From the NCBI RefSeq assembly GCF_001969385.1, contig NZ_CP014796.1, positions 4,295,501 through 4,359,500 on the forward strand: a DNA stretch of 64,000 bases, written 5' to 3'. This DNA comes from Salipiger profundus (GTDB taxonomy: Bacteria; Pseudomonadota; Alphaproteobacteria; Rhodobacterales; Rhodobacteraceae). The translations under genes were made by a program, and so were the position numbers. Below are positions 16,787 through 25,855 of this stretch, in pieces. Each line of letters starts with the position of its first letter. The stretch's first letter is position 1. The notes below the pieces were generated by a model. The model was not told the DNA's origin. It ran no database searches and was given only the letters and a program-made list of their open reading frames with translations.

Positions 16787-16988
16787 CCTTCGCAAACGCT
16801 CGATCCGTCGCCATGAAGCGCTCTAACATCGGCACGATCAGCCGGACAGGATCAGCGACAGGCTGGCCTGTCTCCCGGCCAAGGACGTCTCCATAGGCGA
16901 CCAGATCGCGATGAACGGACGCGGGCAATTCCACCGTCACCTTAACCGGCTTGTCATCGGGCAAGGGCCCAAGCTTCAGTTTAGACAT
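16749..16988 (-). CDS. DUF2274 protein, end of trb operon
   Basis: A 79-aa protein (MSKLKLGPLPDDKPVKVTVE onward) with a ribbon-helix-helix-like start and the VELPASVHRDLVAYG pattern of the DUF2274 family, which regularly follows trbI. AGGAGGTTGATC precedes the ATG at 16988, just after the trbI stop. A small DNA-binding or regulatory role is possible; none is proven. It is the last gene of the leftward conjugation operon. Confidence 0.85.
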   Translation of the reverse strand: MSKLKLGPLPDDKPVKVTVELPASVHRDLVAYGDVLGRETGQPVADPVRLIVPMLERFMATDRAFAKARRSAQIHRDAH

Positions 16989-16990
16989 GA

Positions 16991-18112
16991 TCAACCTCCT
17001 GCCGGTTCGAATACCAGATCGCGGGTGACGATGATCCTGACCGGGAACCCCGGGCGGATGGTCAGTGTCGGCGCGACCTGCAACTGACGCTGGACGATCT
17101 GCTGGCCGGCCTGGTTGATTGTGTCCACCGCTCCATCGCGGATCGCCTGGATCAGGCGGTCTTCGTCATCGGTGGCGAGGTCCGCGCCGATCGCGAGCAG
17201 CGTGGACAGACCCGCCGCGCGCATCAGATCCCACCAGTGATAGTCGACGCCATCTTCGAGGCCGGCATAGCCGCTCGCATCCGCCCCCGGCAGACGTTCG
17301 AGAACAATGGATCGACCGCCGGGAAGGATCAGGCGGTTCCAGACCAGCAGCACCCGTCGCTGGCCGAACGTCACGCCGTCATCGTATTGACCGATGATGC
17401 GGGTTCCTTGTGGGATCAACAGCAGCGATCCGGTCGGGCTGTCATAGACATTCTCGGTGACTTGCGCGGTGATTTGGCCCGGGAGATCGGAGCGAATGCC
17501 GGTGATGAGCGCGGCGGGTATCACCGCTCCCGCCTGAAGGATGTACGGCGAGGCTGGCGGCTGAATGCGATCCGATGCGACGGTTTGCCGGTCCACCGGA
17601 CCGTTGAGGAAAGCCGTATGCCGGCTCCCCTGAGGTTGCTCGGAGTCCCCTAGGCCCGGAAGGTTCACGCCGACCCCGGCCGTCGTCGCCCTGCCAGATG
17701 CCGTCTGGAAGAAGACACCGCTCAGACGCGCGGTTTCCTCCTCTGCCCTGCGGCGCTCCGCTTCCGGATCGACGGTCGGGCCCACAATCGGCGGAGGGGT
17801 CACGGGCACTCCGCGCTCCTGCGCATCTAGGATCGGCCGCCCGAGGTCACCGGGCAGTGCAGGTCCCAGAACCGGCCCGGTATAGTCGGACGGCAATCCT
17901 TCCAGGCCGTCCGCGGCCGGTCGATTGTCGATGGAGTAGAGTTCTCCACCTCCCGGCCCGGCTTCGCGGGTCTGGAGCGCATAGATCAGCGCCCCGGCGA
18001 TGCCGAACAGGGCGACCGCTCCGACACCGGCCAGAACCTTGCGCGACAGCCTCGTCACGCCCGGCGGATCGGGGCGCAGACGCATCGGCGCTGCAGGATC
18101 TGTGTCATTCAT
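16991..18112 (-). CDS. trbI: TrbI, T4SS outer-membrane-spanning channel protein (VirB10-like)
   Basis: A 373-aa protein. It has a short cytoplasmic N-terminus, one membrane helix (about residues 28-46, AGVGAVALFGIAGALIYAL), a proline-rich periplasmic linker and a C-terminal beta-barrel cap with LIPQGTRIIGQYDDGVTFGQ and GMAGLEDG-like (GYAGLEDGVDYHWW) motifs of TrbI/VirB10. It forms the core channel with TrbG and TrbF. Its ATG overlaps the trbG stop (ATGA). Confidence 0.95.
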   Translation of the reverse strand: MNDTDPAAPMRLRPDPPGVTRLSRKVLAGVGAVALFGIAGALIYALQTREAGPGGGELYSIDNRPAADGLEGLPSDYTGPVLGPALPGDLGRPILDAQERGVPVTPPPIVGPTVDPEAERRRAEEETARLSGVFFQTASGRATTAGVGVNLPGLGDSEQPQGSRHTAFLNGPVDRQTVASDRIQPPASPYILQAGAVIPAALITGIRSDLPGQITAQVTENVYDSPTGSLLLIPQGTRIIGQYDDGVTFGQRRVLLVWNRLILPGGRSIVLERLPGADASGYAGLEDGVDYHWWDLMRAAGLSTLLAIGADLATDDEDRLIQAIRDGAVDTINQAGQQIVQRQLQVAPTLTIRPGFPVRIIVTRDLVFEPAGG

Positions 18113-19137
18113 GACGCCCCTCCCCTTCGCGCATCCCCCGCCGTCCGCGCATCCGCCTCGCGCTCCTCCATGCGCACGATCCGGACCACCTGCTGGCGGT
18201 CTCCTGCGCCCAGCCGGAGCTCGGCGGCGCCGAAGAGGCGATCCACGATCAGCACGTTCCGGTGAATGCGGCTGTTCACGATCTCGGGCTCCCCGTCCGA
18301 ACCGAGCACGAAGAGCGGCGGCATTTCGCCCTGGGCGATGCCAGCCGGGAAGACGACATAGACGCGGCGGCCATCATCGAAGACGGAAACCGGGCGCCAG
18401 GGCGGACTCTCACCCCGGATCTGCAAGCCGTAACGATGATTACGGGCCGACGGCGCCGGGATGGTCGGCGCGGTCGCCACAGCCTGTCGCCCACCACGGG
18501 GCGCAGCCGGATAAGCCCAGGCAACGGAGGGCATGTAGAGCGCCTCGCGCGCACGCAACTCGATCGTATACACCCGCCTGTCAGTGCTGATCACCAGATT
18601 GGTCGAGATGTCGTCCCGCGTCGGTTTGACGAGGATGTGGACGCGGGCGGTTGATCCGGACCCGCTCTCCGTGTCGCCGATGATCCAGCGCGTGGTATCC
18701 CCTGCGGCGATCGGCCCCGCGCCGGTCAGACGCTCGCCCGGCTCGAGTGCGATGTTGGTGATCTGACCCGGCGCGGCATAGACCTGATAGAGGGCTCCTT
18801 CCGACCAGGGATAGATCTGGATCGCATTGAAATAGCCCTCGCGGCGCGGTTCGACCCGGGCGGCGGCATTGGCGTTTTCGATACGGCCGGTCGGTGTGCC
18901 TGCCGCCGCTCCGCCATGCGCCACTGTCCAGACCGGCGGCGTGTGCAGGGGCCGAGGACGTTCCTCGGCAGCCGAGGCGGGCGGAGTGGGCAGCGGCGGC
19001 ACAGACTCGTCGTAACTGAATTCCGGCACCCGGTTACTGGCACACCCCGCCAGAAAGGACGAGCACAGCAGCAAGGCCACCAAGTTGGGCTTGTTGACGC
19101 TCGAAGACCTGATTGCACGAACATGCGTTTCAGTCAT
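18109..19137 (-). CDS. trbG: TrbG, T4SS outer-membrane core protein (VirB9-like)
   Basis: A 342-aa protein. The lipoprotein-type signal (LVALLLCSSFLAGCASN, lipobox LAGC) is followed by a proline-rich segment and the VirB9 domain with PGQITNIALEPGE, TTRWIIGD and the C-terminal VDRLFGAAELRLG. It lines the outer-membrane end of the mating channel. The ATG at 19137 overlaps the trbF stop (ATGA), which rules out the longer upstream frame. Confidence 0.95.
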   Translation of the reverse strand: MTETHVRAIRSSSVNKPNLVALLLCSSFLAGCASNRVPEFSYDESVPPLPTPPASAAEERPRPLHTPPVWTVAHGGAAAGTPTGRIENANAAARVEPRREGYFNAIQIYPWSEGALYQVYAAPGQITNIALEPGERLTGAGPIAAGDTTRWIIGDTESGSGSTARVHILVKPTRDDISTNLVISTDRRVYTIELRAREALYMPSVAWAYPAAPRGGRQAVATAPTIPAPSARNHRYGLQIRGESPPWRPVSVFDDGRRVYVVFPAGIAQGEMPPLFVLGSDGEPEIVNSRIHRNVLIVDRLFGAAELRLGAGDRQQVVRIVRMEEREADARTAGDARRGGAS

Positions 19138-19823
19138 TGGCTCATCTCCCGCGACCAGGAGATCGCATTGACATAGATTCCGAGGGGATTGGCGCGCAGG
19201 CGCTCGGCGCTGCGCGGGGTCTGGATCACGACGGTCAGGATCGCGGTCCAGCGCTCGGTCGTGGAAAGCTGGCCGTTCTCGTAGTGACGCTCGGTCCAAG
19301 CAACGCGGAACGATCCCGGCGAGGCCCGGATGACCGAGGACACCTCGACAGCGATCTGTTGACGACCGACGCGGGTGAACGGGTCGTTGGCGCGAGCGAA
19401 GTCGTTAAGTGCGGCCGCGCCACGGTCCGTGGTGAACTCATAGGCGCGCAGCCAGTTCTGCCGCACAATGATCGGGTCGGCAGGGATGGAACGAACCTGC
19501 TCGATGAAGCGACCAAGATGGAAAGCGATCTGCGGATCGGTTGGTTCGTAATCGGCGGAGGCCGGCGCGACAGCCTGGGCCTCGCCGAGCGCGTCGACCT
19601 GAACGACCCAGGGCACGACGGTACCACGCGCAGATTGCCAGACCAGGGCGCCAGCAAATCCCGCCGCCAGGATCAGGCTGCCAAAGGCCATGTAGCGCCA
19701 GTTGCGGGCCTGAACGCGGGCGGAGCCGATACGCTCGTCCCAGACCTGCGCGGCCCTCTGATAGGGCGTCTCTGGCTGAGGTGTCTTGCCATAATGGGTG
19801 GCGGAGCGCCTGAAGAGGTTCAT
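19134..19823 (-). CDS. trbF: TrbF, T4SS inner-membrane protein (VirB8-like)
   Basis: A 229-aa protein. A cytoplasmic N-terminus with PYQRAAQVWDERIGSARVQA and one membrane helix at about residues 46-64 precede a periplasmic NTF2-like domain with VQVDALGEAQAV and ERHYENGQLSTTERW. It matches VirB8/TrbF and assembles with TrbI and TrbG. Its start overlaps the trbL stop by 4 bases. Confidence 0.95.
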   Translation of the reverse strand: MNLFRRSATHYGKTPQPETPYQRAAQVWDERIGSARVQARNWRYMAFGSLILAAGFAGALVWQSARGTVVPWVVQVDALGEAQAVAPASADYEPTDPQIAFHLGRFIEQVRSIPADPIIVRQNWLRAYEFTTDRGAAALNDFARANDPFTRVGRQQIAVEVSSVIRASPGSFRVAWTERHYENGQLSTTERWTAILTVVIQTPRSAERLRANPLGIYVNAISWSREMSQ

Positions 19824-21169
19824 GAGCGATCCCTTTCGGAGAGATTGACGGAGGAGCCCGAGCCATGGCTGTCGCCCGACCGGACGGCGTGGGCGGCAGC
19901 GCGCACGCCATGGCTCACGGCCTGGTTATGGCGCATGCGCTTCGCCCAGGCTGGCGGGCCATCGGAGGCGGACGGGCCGGAAGCAGGCTCGGGCGCCGCG
20001 CCGCCGACCGTGCCCATCGAGGTGGTTCCGCCAGTCGCCGCAACACCGCCCTTGACGCCCTCGGCGTAGCTGGACTGGATCCCGCCAGCCGCGCGAGAGG
20101 ACGCCTTCTTGAGCGGTGATGCCGCGGCAGCGGCCCCGGCGCGCGCCACACCAGCCATCCCCCCGGAGAGACCACCTCCGCCCATCGAGCCAAGCGTGTA
20201 GGCGCTCGAGGCAGCGCCCGCCGCGGCCGCACCGCCGCGTGCCAGAACGGCGCCACCGGAGAGCGCAGACCCGGCCCCGCGCGCTGCGAGCATGGTTGCC
20301 CCTCCGGCCCCGATCGCAGCGCCACCAACGGCAAGGCCGGTGCCTATGGCGGCCCCCGCGCTGAGTTGGGGCCCGCCGGACACCAGACCCGAGGCGATGC
20401 CGGGGCCGAAGATACCGAGGCCCAGCAGAGACAGGGCGGCCAGAACAATCGCCATGGCGTCATCGATGGTCGGCGTCACGCCGCCGAAACCTGCGGTGAA
20501 CTGACCGAAGAGCGTCGAGCCAATGCCGATGATCACGGCGAGGACGAGAACCTTGATGCCGGAGGAGATGACGTTGCCCAGCACGCGCTCGGCCATAAAG
20601 GCGGTCTTGCCGAAGAGGCCGAAGGGGATCAGCACGAAGCCCGCGAGGGTCGTGAGTTTGAACTCGATCAGGGTGACGAAGAGCTGAACCGCGAGGATGA
20701 AGAAGGCGAGGATCACCAGCGCCCAGGCGAAGAACAGGCAGAGAATCTGGACGAGGTTCTCGAAGACCGCGACCCAGCCCATCAGATCGGAGATGCTTTC
20801 GAGCAGCGGTCGTCCGGCCTCTAGCCCGGTCTGGGCCACGCGGCCAGGGCGAAGAAGGTCGGCAGCGGAAAACCCGGTGCCCGAGGCCATCAGACCGAGG
20901 CCCGCGAAGCTCTCGAAGACGATCCGGGCGAGGTTGTTCCAGTTGGAGATGATATAGGCGAAGACTCCGACAAAGAGCGTCTTCTTCACCAGACGGGCGA
21001 TGATGTCATCATCGGCGCCCCAGGCCCAGAACAGCGCGGCCAGCGTCACGTCGATGACGATCAGCGTCGTGGCGATGAAGGCCACCTCCCCCCCGAGCAG
21101 CCCAAACCCGCTGTCGATATAGCTGGTGAAGATGCCCAGAAAGTTGTCGATGACGCCGGTTCCGCCCAT
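19820..21169 (-). CDS. trbL: TrbL, polytopic T4SS membrane protein (VirB6-like)
   Basis: A 449-aa protein. Five to seven hydrophobic segments in the first 280 residues (for example TLIVIDVTLAALFWAWGADD and FVLIPFGLFGKTAF) are followed by a glycine/alanine-rich low-complexity region and a polar tail. This is the TrbL/VirB6 layout. It sits at the inner-membrane channel entrance. It starts 3 bp after the trbK-like stop with GGAGATCAGTGAGCC in front. Confidence 0.93.
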   Translation of the reverse strand: MGGTGVIDNFLGIFTSYIDSGFGLLGGEVAFIATTLIVIDVTLAALFWAWGADDDIIARLVKKTLFVGVFAYIISNWNNLARIVFESFAGLGLMASGTGFSAADLLRPGRVAQTGLEAGRPLLESISDLMGWVAVFENLVQILCLFFAWALVILAFFILAVQLFVTLIEFKLTTLAGFVLIPFGLFGKTAFMAERVLGNVISSGIKVLVLAVIIGIGSTLFGQFTAGFGGVTPTIDDAMAIVLAALSLLGLGIFGPGIASGLVSGGPQLSAGAAIGTGLAVGGAAIGAGGATMLAARGAGSALSGGAVLARGGAAAAGAASSAYTLGSMGGGGLSGGMAGVARAGAAAAASPLKKASSRAAGGIQSSYAEGVKGGVAATGGTTSMGTVGGAAPEPASGPSASDGPPAWAKRMRHNQAVSHGVRAAAHAVRSGDSHGSGSSVNLSERDRS

Positions 21170-21172
21170 GGC

Positions 21173-21466
21173 TCACTGATCTCCCGGACGCTGCGGCGCT
21201 TCGGGTGCAGGCATCCGACCGAGGAACCGGTCGCGGTTCTCGGCCCATGCGGCGAGGCAGTCGGCATCGCTGGAAGCGGCCTCGCCGAGCTGCTGGCACC
21301 AGCGCAGCGTCGCGCGGAGAGGATCGGCTGGCGGCTGCAGCGCGGGCGCGGGCGCGGTGCTGGCCGGCACGGGACCTTCCTCGCGTGTCATCTCGATCAC
21401 CGTGGCGGTGATCGCGATCGCCACGAACGCGATGGCCGCGATGCGGGCCAGCACCTTCCCCTCCAT
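21173..21466 (-). CDS. trbK: TrbK-like entry-exclusion protein (trbK-alt)
   Basis: A 97-aa protein with one N-terminal membrane helix (ARIAAIAFVAIAITATVI), an alanine/proline-rich linker and a short C-terminal domain with two cysteines (RWCQQLGEAASSDADCLAAW) and RDRFLG. This is the pattern of the alternative TrbK proteins found between trbJ and trbL. They are thought to block redundant entry by related elements. The ATG at 21466 is preceded by GGGAGGGGCGACG. The wider frame reaching 22312 is a shadow of trbJ. Confidence 0.85.
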   Translation of the reverse strand: MEGKVLARIAAIAFVAIAITATVIEMTREEGPVPASTAPAPALQPPADPLRATLRWCQQLGEAASSDADCLAAWAENRDRFLGRMPAPEAPQRPGDQ

Positions 21467-21483
21467 CGTCGCCCCTCCCGGCC

Positions 21484-22266
21484 TCAGTTGAACATCTGCG
21501 CATTGCCGGGCTGGTAGCCCGAGCCCGGCATCAGGAACCGCTCGCGCTGGATGCGGCCCTGTTCGGCGGCGGTGGCACGCTCGGCCTCGGTCAGCGCATT
21601 GGCGCGGCCGTTTGCCGAGATCACCGCGATCAGATCCGAGAGCTGCTGCGATTGCAGTGCGAGGAGCTGGTTGCCCGCCTGTGTGGCCTGCAGAGCACCG
21701 ACCGCGTTCTGGCTCTGCCCCACAAGCGCGGACATCTCGGCGCGGTTGGCGTCGATATTGCCGACGACACCGGCCTGCACGCGCATGGCATCCTGCAGGC
21801 CACCGACGGTGTTCTCCCAACGGGACCGGGCCTCGGCGATCAGCTGCTGGTCGGTCGCCGTCAGGGAAAGGTTGCCATAGTCCTGCTGGAACATCTGGTC
21901 GATGCTCTGCACGTCGAAGGCGATGTTCTGCGCTTGGGCCAGGAGTTGCTGTGTGCGGCTGACGTTCTGCTGGATCTGCTGGAGCGCGGAATACGGCAGG
22001 TTGGCGAGATTGCGCGCCTGGTTGATCAGCATCTGCGCTTCGTTCTGGAGCTGTGCGATCTGGTTGTTGATCTGCTCCAGAGCCCGCGCCGCGGTCAGGA
22101 GGTTTTCCGCGTGGTTGGTCGGGTCGTAGACGATGAAAGGCCCCCCGCCTATGCCGAAGAGCGCGTGTGCGGGCGGCGCTGCAATAGGCGACATGGCCAT
22201 GGGCATCGCCAGCGCGAGGGCGAACAGCGACGGGCCGGCGAACCGAAACGTGATCTTGCGTGTCAT
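21484..22266 (-). CDS. trbJ: TrbJ, periplasmic T4SS protein (VirB5-like)
   Basis: A 260-aa protein. The signal peptide ends near AHA (residues 1-35). The mature part is rich in long amphipathic helices and glutamine-rich coiled coil (ALEQINNQIAQLQNEAQMLI). The early motif GGPFIVYDPTNHAEN is typical of TrbJ. It is needed for pilus assembly and mating contact. Its start overlaps the trbE stop (ATGA). Confidence 0.95.
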   Translation of the reverse strand: MTRKITFRFAGPSLFALALAMPMAMSPIAAPPAHALFGIGGGPFIVYDPTNHAENLLTAARALEQINNQIAQLQNEAQMLINQARNLANLPYSALQQIQQNVSRTQQLLAQAQNIAFDVQSIDQMFQQDYGNLSLTATDQQLIAEARSRWENTVGGLQDAMRVQAGVVGNIDANRAEMSALVGQSQNAVGALQATQAGNQLLALQSQQLSDLIAVISANGRANALTEAERATAAEQGRIQRERFLMPGSGYQPGNAQMFN

Positions 22267-24773
22267 GGTGTGACTTCCTCTTCTTCAAGGTCGATGTCGG
22301 CGTCCTCAACAACAGCGGAGGCCGGAGAGGCCCCCTCTGCGTCGATGGCGAGATTGGTGAGGTCGGGGATCAGCTCGGCGGCCCAATCGAGGCCATGCGC
22401 CTTTAGCCAGGCGTCGAGGAAGCCGTCGTGGCCGTGCCCGGCGCAGATCTCAGCAATCAGCGCCTGATCCGATTTGGACGCCGCCGCGCAGAGTGCGAGT
22501 CCGACATCGCTGAGACCCAGCTCGAACAGCCGGTTGCCGCGCCGCGACTGACAGTAGTAGTCGCGTTTGGGCGTGGCCCGCGCGAGGATCTCGATCTGCC
22601 GGTCATTGAGGCCGAAGCGGCGATAGATGGCCGTAATCTGCGGCTCGATGGCCCGCTCGTTCGGCAGCAGGAGCCGCGTCGGGCAGCTTTCGATGATCGC
22701 CGGTGCGATGGCACTGCGGTCAATGTCGCTGAGGCTGTGCGTCGCGAAGATCACCGAAGCATTCTTCTTCCTCAGCGTCTTCAGCCATTCGCGGAGCTGC
22801 TCCGCGAAGGCATCGTCATCGAGTGCGAGCCAGCCCTCGTCGATGATGAGCAGCGTGGGGCGTCCATCGAGCCGATCACCGATCCGGTGGAACAGGTATG
22901 AGAGGACGGCGGGCGCCGCGCCGGTTCCCACCAGCCCCTCGATCTCGAAGGCCTGCACATCCGCCGATCCCAGCTGTTCGGTCTCGGCATCGAGCAACCG
23001 GCCATAGGGTCCACCCACGCAGTATGCGCGGAGCGCCTGCTTCAGCTCGTTGGACTGCAGCAGGACCGCGAGGCCGGTCATGGTCCGCTCGCCCACAGGG
23101 GCCGAGGCCAGCGAGGTCAGTGCGGTCCAGATATGTTCCTTCACATCCGGGGTGATCTGGATGTTCTCGCGCGTCAGGATGGCGACGATCCAGTCGGCCG
23201 CCCAGGCGCGCTCCGACGTCTCGTGAATGCGGGCCAGCGGCTGTAGCGAGACGGAACTCTCGTCCGCAGCGGTCAGCTCTCCGCCGAGGTCATGCCAGTC
23301 GCCGCCCATGGAAAGCGCGGCGGCGCGGATAGAACCGCCGAAGTCGAAGGCGAAGATCTGGCTGCGCGGATACCGGCGGAACTGAAGCGCCATCAGTGCC
23401 AGCAGCACGGACTTGCCCGCCCCAGTCGGGCCGACGACGAGGGTGTGACCAACATCCCCGACATGAAGAGAAAACCGGAACGGGGTGGAGCCTTCGGTCC
23501 TGGCGTAGAGCAACGGAGCGTCGTTGAAATGTTCGTCCCGCGCCTCGCCCGCCCAGACCGCCGAGAGCGGGATCATATGGGCGAGATTCAATGTGCTGAT
23601 CGGTGGCTGGCGGACATTGGCATAGGCATGCCCGGGCAGACTTCCGAGCCAGGCATCGACGGCGTTGACCGTCTCGACCATGACGCTGAAATCGCGGGAC
23701 TGGACGATCTTTTCGACCAGCCGCAGCTTCTCGTCGGCGCGGCGGGCATCCTCGTCCCAGACCGTGATCGTCGCGGTGACATAGGCCATGCCGGCCACAT
23801 CCGCGCCGAGTTCCTGCAAGGCCATGTCCGCGTCAGCGGCCTTGTTCGCCGCATCGGTGTCGACCAGCGCGGATTGTTCGTTGGTCATCACCTCCTTGAG
23901 GATCGCGGCGATGCTCTTGCGTTTGGCAAACCACTGACGGCGTATCCGGGTCAGCAGCTTGGTTGCATCCAGCTTGTCTATGAGGATGGCCCGGGTCGAC
24001 CAGCGATAGGGGAAGGCCAGCCGGTTCAGCTCGTCTAGCAGACCCGGGGTCGTGGCGCTGGGAAAACCGGTGATCGTCAGCACCCGGAGATGCTGATTGC
24101 CCAGGCGCGGCTCCAGCCCACCGGCCAGCGGCTGGTCTGGCAAGAGTACGTCGAGATAGACCGGCACCTCGGGCACGCGCACGCGGTGCCGGTTGATCGA
24201 GATCGTCGAATGCAGGTAGGTCAGCGTATCGGCGTCATCGAGCCAGTGGCAGTCCGGCATGAAACCATCGAGCAGTGCCAGCACGCGATCGGTACCGTCG
24301 ATGAAGCTGCGCACCTGTTCCCAGGGGTTCACACCCGAGGTTTCGCGTCCCTCGTAGAGCCAGGATTCTGAACGTGCCGCGTCCTCCGCCGGTGGAAGCC
24401 AGAGGAGCGTCAAAAAGTAGCCGGATACGAAATGGCTCCCCTCCTCCTCGAAATCGGCCTTGCGCTCGGCATCGACCAGCGCCGATGCCGCATCCGGGAA
24501 GGTGCTCACCGGATAGGTCGCGGCCTCAGAGCGCTGTGCTTCCACAAAGATCGCCCACCCGGAACCGAGGCGACGGAAAGCGTTGTTCAGCCGTCCGGCG
24601 ACCGCGACCAGTTCGGCCGCGACGGCGCTGTCCAGATCGGGCCCCCGAAACTTCGCCGTCCTCTGAAACGAGCCATCCTTGTTGAGGACCACGCCCTCCC
24701 CGACCAGCGCCACCCAGGGCAGGTAATCGGCGAGGCGCGAGGCGGTGCGGCGGTATTCTGCGAGATTCATCAT
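22263..24773 (-). CDS. trbE: TrbE, T4SS ATPase (VirB4-like)
   Basis: An 836-aa protein. The N-terminal CagE/TrbE domain is followed by the C-terminal ATPase with Walker A VVGPTGAGKSVLLALMA near residue 441, Walker B LLIIDEGWLALDDD and a later FATHSLSDIDRS sensor motif. It energises pilus assembly and substrate transfer at the inner membrane. Two adjacent ATGs are possible (24773 or 24770); no strong ribosome site is seen, and the gene follows trbD by 6 bp, suggesting coupling. Confidence 0.96.
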   Translation of the reverse strand: MMNLAEYRRTASRLADYLPWVALVGEGVVLNKDGSFQRTAKFRGPDLDSAVAAELVAVAGRLNNAFRRLGSGWAIFVEAQRSEAATYPVSTFPDAASALVDAERKADFEEEGSHFVSGYFLTLLWLPPAEDAARSESWLYEGRETSGVNPWEQVRSFIDGTDRVLALLDGFMPDCHWLDDADTLTYLHSTISINRHRVRVPEVPVYLDVLLPDQPLAGGLEPRLGNQHLRVLTITGFPSATTPGLLDELNRLAFPYRWSTRAILIDKLDATKLLTRIRRQWFAKRKSIAAILKEVMTNEQSALVDTDAANKAADADMALQELGADVAGMAYVTATITVWDEDARRADEKLRLVEKIVQSRDFSVMVETVNAVDAWLGSLPGHAYANVRQPPISTLNLAHMIPLSAVWAGEARDEHFNDAPLLYARTEGSTPFRFSLHVGDVGHTLVVGPTGAGKSVLLALMALQFRRYPRSQIFAFDFGGSIRAAALSMGGDWHDLGGELTAADESSVSLQPLARIHETSERAWAADWIVAILTRENIQITPDVKEHIWTALTSLASAPVGERTMTGLAVLLQSNELKQALRAYCVGGPYGRLLDAETEQLGSADVQAFEIEGLVGTGAAPAVLSYLFHRIGDRLDGRPTLLIIDEGWLALDDDAFAEQLREWLKTLRKKNASVIFATHSLSDIDRSAIAPAIIESCPTRLLLPNERAIEPQITAIYRRFGLNDRQIEILARATPKRDYYCQSRRGNRLFELGLSDVGLALCAAASKSDQALIAEICAGHGHDGFLDAWLKAHGLDWAAELIPDLTNLAIDAEGASPASAVVEDADIDLEEEEVTP

Positions 24774-24779
24774 GGGGGT

Positions 24780-25073
24780 TCACACCGAGAGATGACCGGG
24801 AATGCGCAAATGGCGGCGCGCGACCTCGACGAAAAGCGGATCGCGCCTGGCCGCCCAGACAGCAGCGATGTGGCCGACGGCCCAGATCAGGATCCCGACC
24901 AGCCAGAGCTGAAGCCCGAGGCCGACCGCACCGGCGAGCGTGCCATTCAGGATGGCGACCGAGCGTGGTGCGCCGCCGAGGAGGATCGGATCGGTCAGCG
25001 CGCGGTGAACCGGCACGCTGAACCCCGGCACCGCGTCGAGGGCCTCGAAGCTCTGCCATTCGCTACCGCTCAT
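24780..25073 (-). CDS. trbD: TrbD, small T4SS membrane protein (VirB3-like)
   Basis: A 97-aa protein with PGFSVPVHRALTDPILLGGA and two close hydrophobic segments (residues about 40-75), as in TrbD/VirB3. It is a TrbE partner in the inner membrane. The ATG at 25073 follows GGGAGGAACGCC, which decides against the longer frame. Confidence 0.93.
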   Translation of the reverse strand: MSGSEWQSFEALDAVPGFSVPVHRALTDPILLGGAPRSVAILNGTLAGAVGLGLQLWLVGILIWAVGHIAAVWAARRDPLFVEVARRHLRIPGHLSV

Positions 25074-25139
25074 GGCGTTCCTCCCTCGAAACGCTCCCCC
25101 GGAGCCTTTCGTGTCCCTGCGGGCCAACGGTCGTCACCA

Positions 25140-25472
25140 TCAGATCAGCGCCCCGCCACCGAAGCTGAAGAAGCTGAGGAAGAACGACGAGGCCGCAAAG
25201 GCGATGGAAATCCCGAATACGATCTGGATCAGCCGCCGGAAACCGCCCCCGGTATCGCCGAAGGCCAGCGTCAGACCGGTGACGATGATGATGATCACTG
25301 CCACAATCTTGGCCACTGGCCCCTCGACGGAGTCGAGAATGGATTGCAGAGGCGCCTCCCAGGGCATGGAGGACCCGGAGGCATGGGCGGCCGGGGCCAT
25401 AAAGAGACTGACATAGGTGACGGCGGCGGCCGTGGCGATGTGATGGCGGATGCGCAGGGCGTGACGGATCAT
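25140..25472 (-). CDS. trbC: TrbC prepilin (VirB2-like), ribosome site displaced by IS
   Basis: A 110-aa pilin precursor. The signal region ends at AHASG (residues about 1-33), followed by two hydrophobic helices (GPVAKIVAVIIIIVTGLTLA and the FGISIAFAASSFFLSFFSF stretch) around a small polar loop. TraF is expected to process and cyclise it. The ATG is intact, but the IS3 element begins 6 bp upstream. Removing the IS in silico restores CAGGAGATCCCGA before the ATG and an ATGA overlap with trbB. In the present sequence the nearest purine-rich match is a GGAG about 12 bp further away, so translation should be weak unless the IS supplies a signal. Confidence 0.93.
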   Translation of the reverse strand: MIRHALRIRHHIATAAAVTYVSLFMAPAAHASGSSMPWEAPLQSILDSVEGPVAKIVAVIIIIVTGLTLAFGDTGGGFRRLIQIVFGISIAFAASSFFLSFFSFGGGALI

Positions 25473-25475
25473 TCG

Positions 25476-25478
25476 GGA
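25476..25478. repeat. Left copy of IS target-site duplication
   Basis: GGA directly before the left terminal repeat of the IS3-family element. The same three bases follow the right end at 26800-26802. Three-base duplications are normal for the IS3 family. Confidence 0.8.
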
Positions 25479-25531
25479 TGAACCGCTCCGGGTTTGTCGG
25501 AGGCTCCAACTCCTGAGTAAGGTGGAGCATC

Positions 25532-25855
25532 ATGAGCAAGACAACGAACAAGTTTTCCCCCGAAGTGCGCGAGCGTGCGGTGCGCCTGGTTCTCGACAAT
25601 GAGGGTCAGCATGGATCGCGCTGGCAGGCCGTCATGTCGATTTCCGCGAAGATCGGCTGTGCGCCACAGACCCTGAACGAGTGGGTCAAGAAGACCGAGG
25701 TCGACAGCGGCAAGCGGGCTGGTATCCCGACCGACATGGCCGAGAAGATGAAGGCGCTGGAACGGGAGAACCGGGAGCTGCGTCAGGCAAACGAGATCCT
25801 GCGCAAGGCGAGCGCATATTTTGCGATGGCGGAGCTCGACCGCCGGTCGAAGTGA
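25532..25855 (+). CDS. IS3-family transposase OrfA
   Basis: A 107-aa protein. The HTH of IS3 OrfA ([35 protein letters not shown]) is followed by a leucine-zipper-like coil ([20 protein letters not shown]) and ends [15 protein letters not shown]. It binds the IS ends and regulates transposition. Its TGA overlaps the orfB ATG as TGATG. IS3 elements normally make OrfAB by a -1 frameshift in the overlap; I did not identify a definite slippery site. Confidence 0.92.
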   Translation: MSKTTNKFSPEVRERAVRLVLDNEGQHGSRWQAVMSISAKIGCAPQTLNEWVKKTEVDSGKRAGIPTDMAEKMKALERENRELRQANEILRKASAYFAMAELDRRSK